Shown here: positions 1 to 8,191 of the stretch, one piece after another
Position numbering within the stretch: position 1 is the first letter of the stretch
How the letters are laid out: the number at the start of each line of letters is the position of its first letter
Assembly: GCA_035270785.1 (NCBI GenBank)
Contig: DATESN010000006.1
Location: forward strand, 1 to 12,354
Source of the DNA: DATESN01 sp035270785
GTDB lineage: Bacteria; Bacillota; Clostridia; Lachnospirales; Lachnospiraceae
Length of the DNA stretch: 12,354 nt
Direction of reading: 5' to 3'
Translations under genes and position numbers: made by a program
Notes under the pieces: generated by a model
Seen by the model: only the letters and a program-made list of their open reading frames with translations
Database searches by the model: none
Told to the model about the DNA's origin: nothing

Positions 1-420
1 GTATTGCAATTGGTGCAACCCCTAAAATAGAAGCAATAGCAAAGGACCACATCGCTAAACTTTCATTTTTAAAACCTAATCCGCTCATAAATCCAATGAT
101 AATTAAAATTCCACCCATCAATGTGATTTGATTTTTCTTACTTAATATAAATCGATGATACACCGCTTCATAACTTTCACATACATCACTAGGAACTTTG
201 TAGTTATGGGTAATTTCACGTAATTTAGTGAATTCCTCATTTAGATCAGGTTTTCTTACTCCCGCTTCTTTTGTTTTCATGATAATGATATCATATAATT
301 TATGAACTTCCAAAAACTCCGGATGGCTACCTCCATGAACTCTTGCCACAACTGGTACATATTGATTTAATGTTTTAAATGACTTTTTTTAACTTGGTTA
401 AATGTTGTTTGATTTGACAT
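1..420 (-). pseudogene. Ric/hemerythrin-like domain fused to membrane segments, probable heavy-metal P-type ATPase N-terminus; frameshifted, runs off the left edge
   Basis: The start is ATG at 418-420, preceded by AAGGAG six bases upstream. The first frame gives only 17 residues (MSNQTTFNQVKKSHLKH) and stops at 367. One extra base in the A7 run (T7 on the + strand, 384-390) would join it to a frame open to the window edge, reading QVKKKSFKTLNQYVPVV. The downstream part has VARVHGGSHPEFLEVHKLYD and LREITHNYKVPSDVCESYEA. Both resemble conserved stretches of the Ric/YtfE/ScdA hemerythrin domain, but the carboxylate-rich iron-ligand segment (HMAKEE-like) between them is absent. After that come hydrophobic helices (GGILIIIGFMSGLGF; WSFAIASILGVAPIAI) resembling the first membrane pair of P1B heavy-metal ATPases. 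The ATPase identity is inferred, because no DKTGT or CPC motif lies inside the window. The break may be a real mutation, a sequencing error in the homopolymer, or a slippage site. Confidence 0.6.
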
Positions 421-464
421 ATTTTCTCCTTCATTCTAATTTGGTTGATTATTTTCTATACCTT

Positions 465-470
465 ATTCTA
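465..470 (-). promoter_or_regulatory. Likely -10 box of the leftward Ric-like gene
   Basis: Read on the minus strand this is TAGAAT. The hexamer 17 bases upstream (AGGTTA) is a poor -35, as expected of a promoter that needs an activator. The predicted start near 458 would give a leader of about 38 bases before the ATG at 420. The FNR-like palindrome is centred 41.5 bases upstream of that start. Start site and use are inferred. Confidence 0.45.
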
Positions 471-492
471 TCAAAGATTTTACAATCTAACC

Positions 493-506
493 TTGATTTA
501 TATCAA
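493..506. promoter_or_regulatory. FNR/CRP-family operator, TTGAT-N4-ATCAA
   Basis: This is a perfect inverted repeat, TTGATTTATATCAA, matching the classical FNR-type consensus. It lies in the divergent promoter region between the leftward Ric-like gene and the rightward amino acid permease. Its centre (499.5) is 41.5 bases upstream of the predicted leftward start, the class II activator position, and about 69.5 upstream of the predicted rightward start. Clostridia carry several CRP/FNR-family regulators, including the nitrosative-stress regulator HcpR, so the exact binder is unknown. Confidence 0.5.
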
Positions 507-533
507 TTATTTACAATATAAAATATAATTTCT

Positions 534-562
534 TTGACAAATCGAATAAATCTCTATACAAT
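534..562 (+). promoter_or_regulatory. Sigma-A promoter of the APC permease gene
   Basis: A consensus -35 TTGACA (534-539) is followed after 17 bases by TACAAT (557-562), one mismatch from TATAAT. The predicted start near 569 gives a leader of about 40 bases, and the gene has AGGAG at 601-605 four bases before ATG 610. The hexamers and spacing are close to ideal, so basal activity should be strong. Confidence 0.75.
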
Positions 563-609
563 TATTTTTCTAACAAGTTCTTAAACAAATCACAACTAAC
601 AGGAGTGTT

Positions 610-1959
610 ATGGAAAAAAATAAAGACAAAAAAGATCATTATGGGCTATTTACTACGACCACAATGATAATTGGAATTGTAATTGGTTCGGGGATATTTT
701 TTAAAAGTGATGATGTATTAGCCTATACTGGGGGAAATGTCTGGTTGGGTGTCCTTGTTTTTTGTATTGGTGCACTTAGCATCATATTTGGTAGCCTAAC
801 TATTTCCGAACTCTCCATTCGTACCAAAAAAAATGGTGGAGTGGTAGGCTATTATGAAGAATTCATCTCTACCAGAGCTGCAAGTGCCTTTGGATGGTTT
901 CAGACCTTTGTCTACTATCCTACCATAAACGCAGTTATTTCATGGGTTGCAGGAATCTATATCTTATCCCTATTTGATGAAAATGCAACGTTAGAGGCGC
1001 AGGTCTTCCTTGGATTTATACTTTTTACCTTTATCTATGGAATTAATGTTATTTCCTATAAACTTGGTGGATATATCCAAAACCTATCAACAATCATAAA
1101 ATTAGTACCCCTTATACTAATTGCTGCCATGGGTTTATTTTGGAATGCATCCACTCCTATCATTCCAGCTGGCACTATGCTAGTTGCTAAATCAGAAGTG
1201 GGATTTAAATGGTTAGCTGCCCTTGCGCCTATTGCTTACTCCTTTGATGGTTGGGTCATTGCAACAAGTATTACAAATGAAGTGAAGAATCCAAAAAGAA
1301 ACATGCCCCTAGCACTTATTGTTGGTCCTATTGTTATTTTAGCAGTCTATTTATTATATTTCTTGGGACTCAATCATATTCTTGGTTCAGAGTATATTAT
1401 GTCAACAGGCAATTCTGCCATTAACATGGTTGGTTTGCTACTTTTTGGCCGATATGGTACGACTATCCTTATGATATTTATTATTATCGCAGTATTAGGT
1501 GTTATTAACGGAATCTCTCTTGGTAGCATTCGTATGCCACAGGCATTAGCAAGTAAAAATATGTTACCAAACTCCGCAAAAATAGCAACCATTCATCCTA
1601 AGTATGAGATATCTTTGCCTTCCGGATTAATTTCCTATGTTATAACCGTTATCTGGATGATTTTGCATTATCTCACTCAAAAAAGTGGTATTTTAAAAGG
1701 CGGAGATATTAGTGAAATCTCAATTGTCTTTAGCTACACTTGCTACATTATATTATATAGCAAAGTACTTCGTATGAAAAAAAGTAACTTCATTAAAGGC
1801 AATTTTAAGGGAACCATATGCCCTATTTTGGCAATATTCGGTGCGTCCATTATTTTATTAGGTGGTATCGTATCCAATCCAATCTATGTTATTAGCTTCA
1901 TTGTATTTTGTACACTTGTATGTTTAATTGGCTTTTTTTCCTTTCATAAAAGGATCTAG
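610..1959 (+). CDS. APC-superfamily amino acid permease
   Basis: This 449-residue integral membrane protein moves amino acids across the cytoplasmic membrane by exchange or proton/sodium symport. TM1 carries the APC signature GIVIGSGIF at about residues 22-30, the unwound substrate-binding segment of the family. It is followed by the conserved ELS...KNGG...Y region near residues 67-82 and the TM6-like segment APIAYSFDGW around residues 206-215. About twelve hydrophobic helices fill the sequence, and length and layout fit LAT/SteT-like or basic amino acid/polyamine antiporters. The substrate cannot be read from the sequence. The gene diverges from the Ric-like gene and has its own consensus promoter. 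Its last 36 bases overlap the end of the converging exporter gene, and no terminator is visible between them. Confidence 0.88.
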   Translation: MEKNKDKKDHYGLFTTTTMIIGIVIGSGIFFKSDDVLAYTGGNVWLGVLVFCIGALSIIFGSLTISELSIRTKKNGGVVGYYEEFISTRAASAFGWFQTFVYYPTINAVISWVAGIYILSLFDENATLEAQVFLGFILFTFIYGINVISYKLGGYIQNLSTIIKLVPLILIAAMGLFWNASTPIIPAGTMLVAKSEVGFKWLAALAPIAYSFDGWVIATSITNEVKNPKRNMPLALIVGPIVILAVYLLYFLGLNHILGSEYIMSTGNSAINMVGLLLFGRYGTTILMIFIIIAVLGVINGISLGSIRMPQALASKNMLPNSAKIATIHPKYEISLPSGLISYVITVIWMILHYLTQKSGILKGGDISEISIVFSYTCYIILYSKVLRMKKSNFIKGNFKGTICPILAIFGASIILLGGIVSNPIYVISFIVFCTLVCLIGFFSFHKRI

Positions 1960-4347
1960 CAATATGATAATTGGCGGTAGCACTACAAACGTGCTAATTA
2001 GCACCAAAGAAATATTAATAACAGTCATAAATCCAAAATCTCTAAGAATTGTAAATCTAGACGTCATCAAAACGGAAAATCCTCCTACTGTAGTGAGTCC
2101 TGATGCGATAATTGCTTTTCCAATCATTGTGACCGTAATTATCATAGACTCCATTTTTTCTTTTCCTAACTTTCGCTCTTCTAAATAACGCTCCAACAAC
2201 ATCACCGTCATTTCCGTACCCATACCTAATACCAACGCACCTAAAGTTGCTGTAATTGGTGTAAACTGAATTCCTAACAGATACATAATTCCACTAGACA
2301 TACCAATAATTAAAGCAACCGGTAATATTGGAATAATTGCTTTCACAACATTACGATAAATGAGAAAAAGTGCTGCAAACACAAGTATTAATCCGATCAA
2401 AGTCATAATTACACGACCCGATGTCAATCCGTTAACCATTTCTATATCCAAAACACTTTTTCCTGTAATCTGAACTTTCATATTCGTGTCCATTGTGTTT
2501 TTCGCTAACTTTTCCGTAAGTGCCTGTAATTCTTTTGTAGGTATATGTTTAATGTTTAGTAAGATTACTGCTTCTGTTTGTTTTTCATTCAAAAACATAT
2601 TTACTTGTTGCTTTGGCAAAATATCTACTTGCTTTATATAATCTTCTTGGCTTAAATCCTGTCCTACAGATAAGTTTCCAACTAAAGTATCAATTGATTT
2701 TACACTAACCACAACATCTTTATAATTTTCTTCTATTTCTTTTGTTTTTTCCTGTATCCACCGAATGTTTTCTTTCGTTAAAATAGAAGTATCTTTTAGG
2801 TAAAGTGCGATTTGATCAGTTGATCCTACTTTTGTTCTTATAACTTTTATATCCTTTAATGCATCCATCTTTTGTGGCATAAAGGTTTCTATATCTGTTT
2901 CCACTCCAACCTTTTTATCTACAAAAAACCCTAGAGCAGCTAAACTAATCACCACAATTAAAATTGGAATAGAAAGCTTTATTACAGCTTTTGTAAATAC
3001 TTTGAGCATTCGTTCTAACCATGTTTTATTTTCTACTACTTTTTCGATTTTTATTTTTGTTATTTCTTGTGTTATTTCTTTAATTATACCTTTATCTATA
3101 TCCTTACTTTTTTCACGTAAATATAATATTGGCATAAGTAAAAATATACTTCCCATAAAGCTAATACCGGCTCCTATTGTTAACATCTTTCCAAAATCTT
3201 GTATCATAGGTACTGGCGATGCATATAAAGATATAAAACCAAGCACTGTTGCAAATACAGCAATCGCTATTGCTTTTCCCATTTGCCTCATTGTATTTTT
3301 TACTGATTTTTCTTCTTCATATCGATTATGAAATTGAATAGAGTAATCAATTCCCAAACCGATTAAAATAGGAAACACTGCCATGGACACCATAGTTATT
3401 GGCACACTTAAAATACCCATAAATCCCAACGTTGCAATAACGGATAATAAAATAACGCCTAGACTAAGCATTCTCCATCTCACTTTAAACACGATAGCCA
3501 GAATAATAAACATAATCATAACTGCTAATACTACCATCATCATCATATTTGATTTCATCTCTGTTTGTAATGAAGCATCCAAAATTGGCTTTCCAGAAAC
3601 AATATAAGATAGGTTGTCAAATTCCTCTTTTTGCAAAATAGATATTAATTCTTTTCCTATTCGCTTTTTTTCTTCATCTCCCAAATTCCCTTGAAGTTTT
3701 ACTACCATTAAACAATTTTGATCGTCCAAAATCACATCTTTAAATATTGTCCTGATTGCTTTTTGATCATCATATATGATTTGATCTAATTCTATTTGAT
3801 TTCCTGGTATAGTTGCGACCATCATATTGCTTTTGTTATGGAATATCTCAAGCCCTTTTGCTATTTCGTTTAATTTCATTTCTAATTGAGTATTTCCACC
3901 GGCTAAATTACTTAGTTCTTGTAATTGTTCAGAAACATCAACTAGGCCATCACTAATTGTTAATATTTGCTTTTTTATTTCAAAACTTTGTCTTTCCGTC
4001 ATTTGATGTACAATGCTTGCTGGTGACATTATTGAAAATATATTTTCTTCGTATTGTAATCGTTGCTCCACATCCCATATTTTATTTATGTTTTCATAGG
4101 ATAAGAGATTTCCTTGGGTTGAATCTGTAAAAAGTACAAGAATGGCTTCTCCACCAAATGATTCTTCCATTTCCTTATTTGATTGATAAACAGGATTGTC
4201 ATCTTTAACCAAGGTTTCATTTCCAGTAGCCATCTTTATTCTGGATACTCCTGTAAATAATATGATAAATAATAAAACTGAAAACAATAATGTCTTCACT
4301 GGTCTCTTTTCAATTAGTTCACCAATCTTTTCAAATAACTTATTCAT
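1924..4347 (-). CDS. RND/MMPL-superfamily exporter (HAE3-like)
   Basis: This 807-residue protein has the duplicated RND fold. TM1 lies near residues 19-33, a first extracytoplasmic domain spans about 39-265, and a helix bundle spans about 268-412. A charged cytoplasmic linker (413-447) follows, then TM7 near 455-475, a second external domain (about 480-645) and a second bundle (646-797). The two equivalent TM4/TM10 motifs are GLGIDYSIQFHNRYEEE (330-346) and GMGTEMTVMLLERYLEER (708-725), so the intramembrane acidic residue is Asp in the first half and Glu in the second. Both are compatible with proton-driven export of lipids or hydrophobic compounds, as in the HAE3/MMPL/HpnN group. The gene follows the TetR gene after 15 bases, with AGGAGG at 4355-4360 in the gap. 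The repressor operon suggests inducible drug, fatty-acid or lipid efflux. The substrate is unknown. Confidence 0.9.
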   Translation of the reverse strand: MNKLFEKIGELIEKRPVKTLLFSVLLFIILFTGVSRIKMATGNETLVKDDNPVYQSNKEMEESFGGEAILVLFTDSTQGNLLSYENINKIWDVEQRLQYEENIFSIMSPASIVHQMTERQSFEIKKQILTISDGLVDVSEQLQELSNLAGGNTQLEMKLNEIAKGLEIFHNKSNMMVATIPGNQIELDQIIYDDQKAIRTIFKDVILDDQNCLMVVKLQGNLGDEEKKRIGKELISILQKEEFDNLSYIVSGKPILDASLQTEMKSNMMMMVVLAVMIMFIILAIVFKVRWRMLSLGVILLSVIATLGFMGILSVPITMVSMAVFPILIGLGIDYSIQFHNRYEEEKSVKNTMRQMGKAIAIAVFATVLGFISLYASPVPMIQDFGKMLTIGAGISFMGSIFLLMPILYLREKSKDIDKGIIKEITQEITKIKIEKVVENKTWLERMLKVFTKAVIKLSIPILIVVISLAALGFFVDKKVGVETDIETFMPQKMDALKDIKVIRTKVGSTDQIALYLKDTSILTKENIRWIQEKTKEIEENYKDVVVSVKSIDTLVGNLSVGQDLSQEDYIKQVDILPKQQVNMFLNEKQTEAVILLNIKHIPTKELQALTEKLAKNTMDTNMKVQITGKSVLDIEMVNGLTSGRVIMTLIGLILVFAALFLIYRNVVKAIIPILPVALIIGMSSGIMYLLGIQFTPITATLGALVLGMGTEMTVMLLERYLEERKLGKEKMESMIITVTMIGKAIIASGLTTVGGFSVLMTSRFTILRDFGFMTVINISLVLISTFVVLPPIIILLDPFMKGKKAN

Positions 4348-4362
4348 AAAATAACCTCCTGA

Positions 4363-4908
4363 TTAAACCTCTATTTCATTTAAGATAAGCGCAACAACTT
4401 GATTAACATATTGTTTCATTTGTTCTTCTTTTTTCTCTGGCATATATAAAAATGACAACATGGAACCCATAATTAATCGAAGAGTAAAGTCCTCCCGGTC
4501 TACTAATATACCCATTTCCTTTAATAACAATTTCAAAATCTTTAGTATGCGATTCATAAGTCCATCGCTTCCCCACTCAGATAAAAGAGAATCTTCCGCT
4601 AATATTAGCCTAACAATTTTATAATTCTTAGAAATTAACTGGATTCTTTCTTCCAATATATAAGTCAACGTTTCTTCCCTATTTAAATCCTTAGATAAGT
4701 GAATCGTTCCTTCTAATGTCTGGATGAAAATAGGTTCTATACCCTCTAAAAATATTTCTTGTTTCGAGGAAAAATAACGAAATAATGTTACTTCCGATAT
4801 TTTAGCTGCCTTTGCTATTTCTTGAGTTGTACTACCCTTAAACCCTTTTTCCACAAATACAGTCATAGCTGCATCTAATATTTGCTTTCTTCGTTCTTCC
4901 TTTTTCAT
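4363..4908 (-). CDS. TetR/AcrR-family transcriptional repressor
   Basis: The protein has 181 residues. The N-terminal helix-turn-helix covers about residues 5-52 (RRKQILDAAMTVFVEKGF, then TTQEIAKAAKISEVTLFRYF), the canonical TetR DNA-binding domain. The C-terminal two thirds is an all-helical ligand-binding and dimerisation domain with no family-specific signature that I recognise. The start at 4908 has a GAGGTG site seven bases upstream. The gene is first in an operon with the RND exporter, and a perfect inverted-repeat operator sits over its predicted transcription start. Autorepression relieved by an exporter substrate is therefore the likely regulation. The ligand is unknown. Confidence 0.92.
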   Translation of the reverse strand: MKKEERRKQILDAAMTVFVEKGFKGSTTQEIAKAAKISEVTLFRYFSSKQEIFLEGIEPIFIQTLEGTIHLSKDLNREETLTYILEERIQLISKNYKIVRLILAEDSLLSEWGSDGLMNRILKILKLLLKEMGILVDREDFTLRLIMGSMLSFLYMPEKKEEQMKQYVNQVVALILNEIEV

Positions 4909-4944
4909 CTGTTTACACCTCTTTTATAAATTTATGTGTTGGTA

Positions 4945-4964
4945 ATGTAAGTAAGCACTTACAT
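4945..4964. promoter_or_regulatory. TetR-type operator
   Basis: ATGTAAGT (4945-4952) and ACTTACAT (4957-4964) form a perfect 8+8 inverted repeat around AAGC. The site starts one base after the -10 box and spans the predicted transcription start of the TetR-RND operon, so a bound repressor would block initiation. TAAGT...ACTTA half-sites are common among TetR-family operators. The binder is inferred to be the adjacent repressor. Confidence 0.75.
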
Positions 4965-4993
4965 ATCTTACTGTTTATTTTTTACTTTGTCAA
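4965..4993 (-). promoter_or_regulatory. Promoter of the TetR-RND operon
   Basis: On the minus strand TTGACA (4988-4993) is followed after exactly 17 bases by TAAGAT (4965-4970). The operator follows immediately. The predicted start lies inside the operator, about 50 bases upstream of the TetR start codon. Confidence 0.75.
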
Positions 4994-5045
4994 TTTAATT
5001 GTTGAAAATGTTATTTCAATTTATATTCCACTAAATTACAATAAC

Positions 5046-5116
5046 AAAAAGGTATCCAAAACCAAATTGTATTGTTTCATTCTCTACACTGAATGTACCA
5101 TTTGATTTTGAATACC
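5046..5116 (-). terminator. Rho-independent terminator after lacZ
   Basis: In the leftward transcript, 5116-5101 pairs with 5066-5051 in a 16-bp stem containing two G-U pairs, around a 34-base loop. Five U residues (5050-5046) follow directly. In the rightward transcript the two wobble pairs become A-C mismatches, so the structure favours the lacZ strand. The loop can itself form a small CATTC/GAATG hairpin. It begins about 35 bases after the lacZ stop and ends before the TetR promoter, separating the two operons. Confidence 0.75.
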
Positions 5117-5151
5117 CTGTTATTTGTTTGTATCATTTGACAAATTACAGC

Positions 5152-8097
5152 TTAAAATGTAACCCAAAAATTATGATTGATTTGCTTCTCCTTAAGTTGA
5201 TATTGTTCAAGCAGTTCTGGCCCACATGAATTGGAGCCAACTCCAGACATCATATAATCTACGCAAAGAACTGTACTTTCACATTTTTGTAATTCCCAAT
5301 TATGGGCCTTGCTTGATAATTCTTCCTGTGTGTATCTGGATAAGTTGAAGGAAAACTCTTTGTCACAATATATGCTTATTTGATGAGCGCCATCTGAAAT
5401 AGTAACATAGTCACAACCATAATGGGAACCATTCTCCTGGGGTTTTATATAATCTTCAAACAATTCATTAACATCTGCTTCAAAGCATGCCTTATAACAT
5501 GCACGATGTTTATCTATATAACTTTCATTTGGACCATATCCATAGTATTTTACCTGTTGATATTGTTTTGAAACAAAAAAACGAATTCCGTAACGTGGAA
5601 GGAATTTTAGGCCCTCTAGTATTTGTGCTTTGGTAGAAAAATGAATTTCACCTTCTTGATATATTTCATAGCAGACTTTCACTCTTGCCACTGGTTCACT
5701 AATCGCATATCCAAGTGATATCGACGCCTCAATAACAACGCAATCTTCCTTCTCTTTACAGGTAATACTATATAATTTTACTTTATTTTCATTTAAATGG
5801 ATCTTATACCACTTATCTTTTATACCATCATTATCCGTAGGTGCACGAAACATATTAATTTCAGTTGGTCTATCCAATAATTGTTTACCCTCTTTTTCAA
5901 TAGATGTAACCATAGAGGTATGCTTAGAAATGGTATATTTAAATTTATTATCACTTATCTGGTATTGTTCTGAACTTTCACATATTTCAAAATGTCCTTT
6001 TTTTCCCTTTGGAATATAGTGACGATCCATTCTTTCTAACAATATCTGATCGAATCCTCTTTCGAATCCATCTTCTGCAAAAATAAATCTCACATAAAGA
6101 CTTTCTCCATAAATATTTGCCAATTCCTGAATCTCTATCTCTTTTTCCTCATGTGCCTCAATATCCAGTATTACATTACCTTCCTTTATTATTCTCCCTT
6201 GTTCCGTCACTTGATAAGTACACGTCAACTTAGTGCCTGCATTTATAAAATCATAGGTGTTGGTAAATTTGAAAATGCCCTTATCTCTATTCACTAGTGT
6301 AACACGAACTGGACGATATACATTCTTCATCTCCAGCGCACCCGTGTGGGGGGTTCTGTCAGGATATAATAATCCATCCATACAAAAATTGGAATCATGT
6401 ACAATCTCGCCAAAATCACCGCCGTAAAAGTATTTTGACTTTCCATTTTCAGCTTTTCCTTGATAAATTCCATGGTCGCACCACTCCCATACAAAGGCAC
6501 CCGCAAAACGCTTTTCCTCATAAATGAGCTTCCAATATTCCTCTAAATCTCCAGGTCCATTTCCCATTGCGTGACAATATTCGCAAAGCACAAGGGGACG
6601 TTTTTCCTCTTTATTTTTGAAGAAACCCTTCTTTAACGACTCTGGAGATGGATACATCATGGATACCATATCAAATATACTTGAGTCCGTATCATCTAGC
6701 TTGTGCATACTCTCGTAATGGACAAGTCTTTCTGTATCAAGCTTCTTTACCATTTCAGCCGCCTTTTTAAAGTTGACTCCATATCCGCTTTCATTTCCTA
6801 GAGACCACATCACAACACAGGGACGATTAATATCCCTGGAAACAAGATGATGGATTCTGTCTATAATAGCTTTTTCAAATCCTTCATCTGATGCAAGAAG
6901 CGCAATCCCATTATAGCCATCTTTCCATTCAAACGTATTGTATACATCTACACATCCATGTGTTTCCACGTCTGCTTCATCAATTACATAAAGACCCATC
7001 TCATCACATAATTGATAAAATATAGGAGCATTAGGATAATGTGATGTACGGACAGCATTTACATTCAACTTTTTCATAAGTAAAATATCTGCAACTAGTT
7101 TTTCACGCGTAGCAACATAACCAGAATCACAATAGCTATCATGGCGATTTACACCTTTAAACTTCACCCCTACTCCATTAATGCAAATAACTCCATCTAT
7201 AACCTTAATCTCACGAATACCTATTTTCTCTCCAATGCTCTCTTCCTTTGTACGCAAAACAATTCTATATAAGTCGGGTGACTCAGCACTCCACAACATT
7301 GGATTTTCAACGTTAAATTCTGCAAGTTTGTTAGTCCTTTGCGATGCCAGTTCCCCACCGTCAGCATCGTATAGTGTAATCTCACATTCTGTTGTTGCAT
7401 CAATTGTGACTTCTATTTTAGCATGTTTATAATCTTCACCTAGGTGAGTTATTACATGGTAGTCATTAATCCTATTTTGGGGTCTGGAAAGCATATATAC
7501 ATCCCTAAATATACCAGACATGCGCCATTTATCCTGATCTTCCAAATACGTTCCATCACACCATTTTAAAACAGCAACTAAAATAGTATTATCACCTTCT
7601 AGTAAAAAGTCAGTTATATGAAACTCACTTGTTGCATGGGATATTTGTGAGTATCCCACAAATTGATTGTTTACCCATACATAAAAACAGGAATCAACTC
7701 CTTCAAATCCAAGGATCCTATCCTTGCCATCGGCTGTATATGAATACCCTTTACGGTAGATTCCTACAGGATTATCATTAGGTACATACGGTGGATCAAA
7801 AGGAATAGGATACCGAACATTTGTATACTGAGGTTTATCGTAACCATGAAGCTGCCAATTTGCTGGTACTGGAATTACATCCTCAAAAGAAATATCCTCT
7901 GGCTTTTCTTTTACATCAAAAATACTTTTATAATATTTAAAATCCCATTCTCCATTTAGTAGCTGAAAGCTAGAGGATTTCTCACGGTTTTGAAAAGCAT
8001 CCTCCTCTGATCCAAACGGAATAAAGTAGGCATGTTCCTGCATTGTTTCCACATGAAGTTTTTGTGTGTCTTCATGAAATTTCATTTCTGTTCTCAT
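5152..8097 (-). CDS. lacZ: Beta-galactosidase, glycoside hydrolase family 2 (LacZ type)
   Basis: The enzyme hydrolyses terminal beta-D-galactosyl residues of lactose or other beta-galactosides. There is no signal peptide, so it should act in the cytoplasm on imported sugar. I place the start at 8097 (981 residues) because GAGG lies seven bases upstream. An in-frame ATG at 8151 would add 18 residues but has no ribosome binding site. In 981-residue numbering the acid/base is Glu436 in WSLGNESGYG and the nucleophile is Glu506 in LCEYCHAMGN. The metal-site residues match Glu378 and His380 in DEADVETHG. Other LacZ landmarks are GVNRHDS, VRTSHYPN, VWEWCDHG and FRAPTDNDG. Length is close to E. coli LacZ (1023), so all five domains should be present. 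The gene is last in the cluster after two sugar permease genes and is followed by a terminator. A weak promoter of its own (TTGATA-18-TTATAG, 8162-8191) is possible. Confidence 0.95.
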   Translation of the reverse strand: MRTEMKFHEDTQKLHVETMQEHAYFIPFGSEEDAFQNREKSSSFQLLNGEWDFKYYKSIFDVKEKPEDISFEDVIPVPANWQLHGYDKPQYTNVRYPIPFDPPYVPNDNPVGIYRKGYSYTADGKDRILGFEGVDSCFYVWVNNQFVGYSQISHATSEFHITDFLLEGDNTILVAVLKWCDGTYLEDQDKWRMSGIFRDVYMLSRPQNRINDYHVITHLGEDYKHAKIEVTIDATTECEITLYDADGGELASQRTNKLAEFNVENPMLWSAESPDLYRIVLRTKEESIGEKIGIREIKVIDGVICINGVGVKFKGVNRHDSYCDSGYVATREKLVADILLMKKLNVNAVRTSHYPNAPIFYQLCDEMGLYVIDEADVETHGCVDVYNTFEWKDGYNGIALLASDEGFEKAIIDRIHHLVSRDINRPCVVMWSLGNESGYGVNFKKAAEMVKKLDTERLVHYESMHKLDDTDSSIFDMVSMMYPSPESLKKGFFKNKEEKRPLVLCEYCHAMGNGPGDLEEYWKLIYEEKRFAGAFVWEWCDHGIYQGKAENGKSKYFYGGDFGEIVHDSNFCMDGLLYPDRTPHTGALEMKNVYRPVRVTLVNRDKGIFKFTNTYDFINAGTKLTCTYQVTEQGRIIKEGNVILDIEAHEEKEIEIQELANIYGESLYVRFIFAEDGFERGFDQILLERMDRHYIPKGKKGHFEICESSEQYQISDNKFKYTISKHTSMVTSIEKEGKQLLDRPTEINMFRAPTDNDGIKDKWYKIHLNENKVKLYSITCKEKEDCVVIEASISLGYAISEPVARVKVCYEIYQEGEIHFSTKAQILEGLKFLPRYGIRFFVSKQYQQVKYYGYGPNESYIDKHRACYKACFEADVNELFEDYIKPQENGSHYGCDYVTISDGAHQISIYCDKEFSFNLSRYTQEELSSKAHNWELQKCESTVLCVDYMMSGVGSNSCGPELLEQYQLKEKQINHNFWVTF

Positions 8098-8191
8098 AAT
8101 TTTCCTCTTTTCTATACTATTTTGTATACCTTTGTACCATCTACGTTTCATTTTAATGAACCTATAACATTTTTCATTGTATCCATATCAA

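Noticed and set aside
1991..2004. Perfect 14-bp palindrome GTGCTAATTAGCAC
   Set aside because: It lies inside the C-terminal coding part of the RND exporter, has no U-tract, and its codons encode ordinary membrane residues. I treat it as chance.
1928..3607. Several rightward open frames of 74-109 codons opposite the RND gene
   Set aside because: They are antisense to a clearly coding gene, have low-complexity hydrophobic translations, and lack good ribosome binding sites.
6327..7432. Short open frames on both strands within lacZ
   Set aside because: They overlap catalytic-domain coding of LacZ, resemble no family, and lack start signals.
8098..8151. Upstream ATG that would lengthen LacZ by 18 residues
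   Set aside because: No ribosome binding site precedes it, whereas ATG 8097 has GAGG at good spacing and is followed by sequence like other LacZ N-termini.
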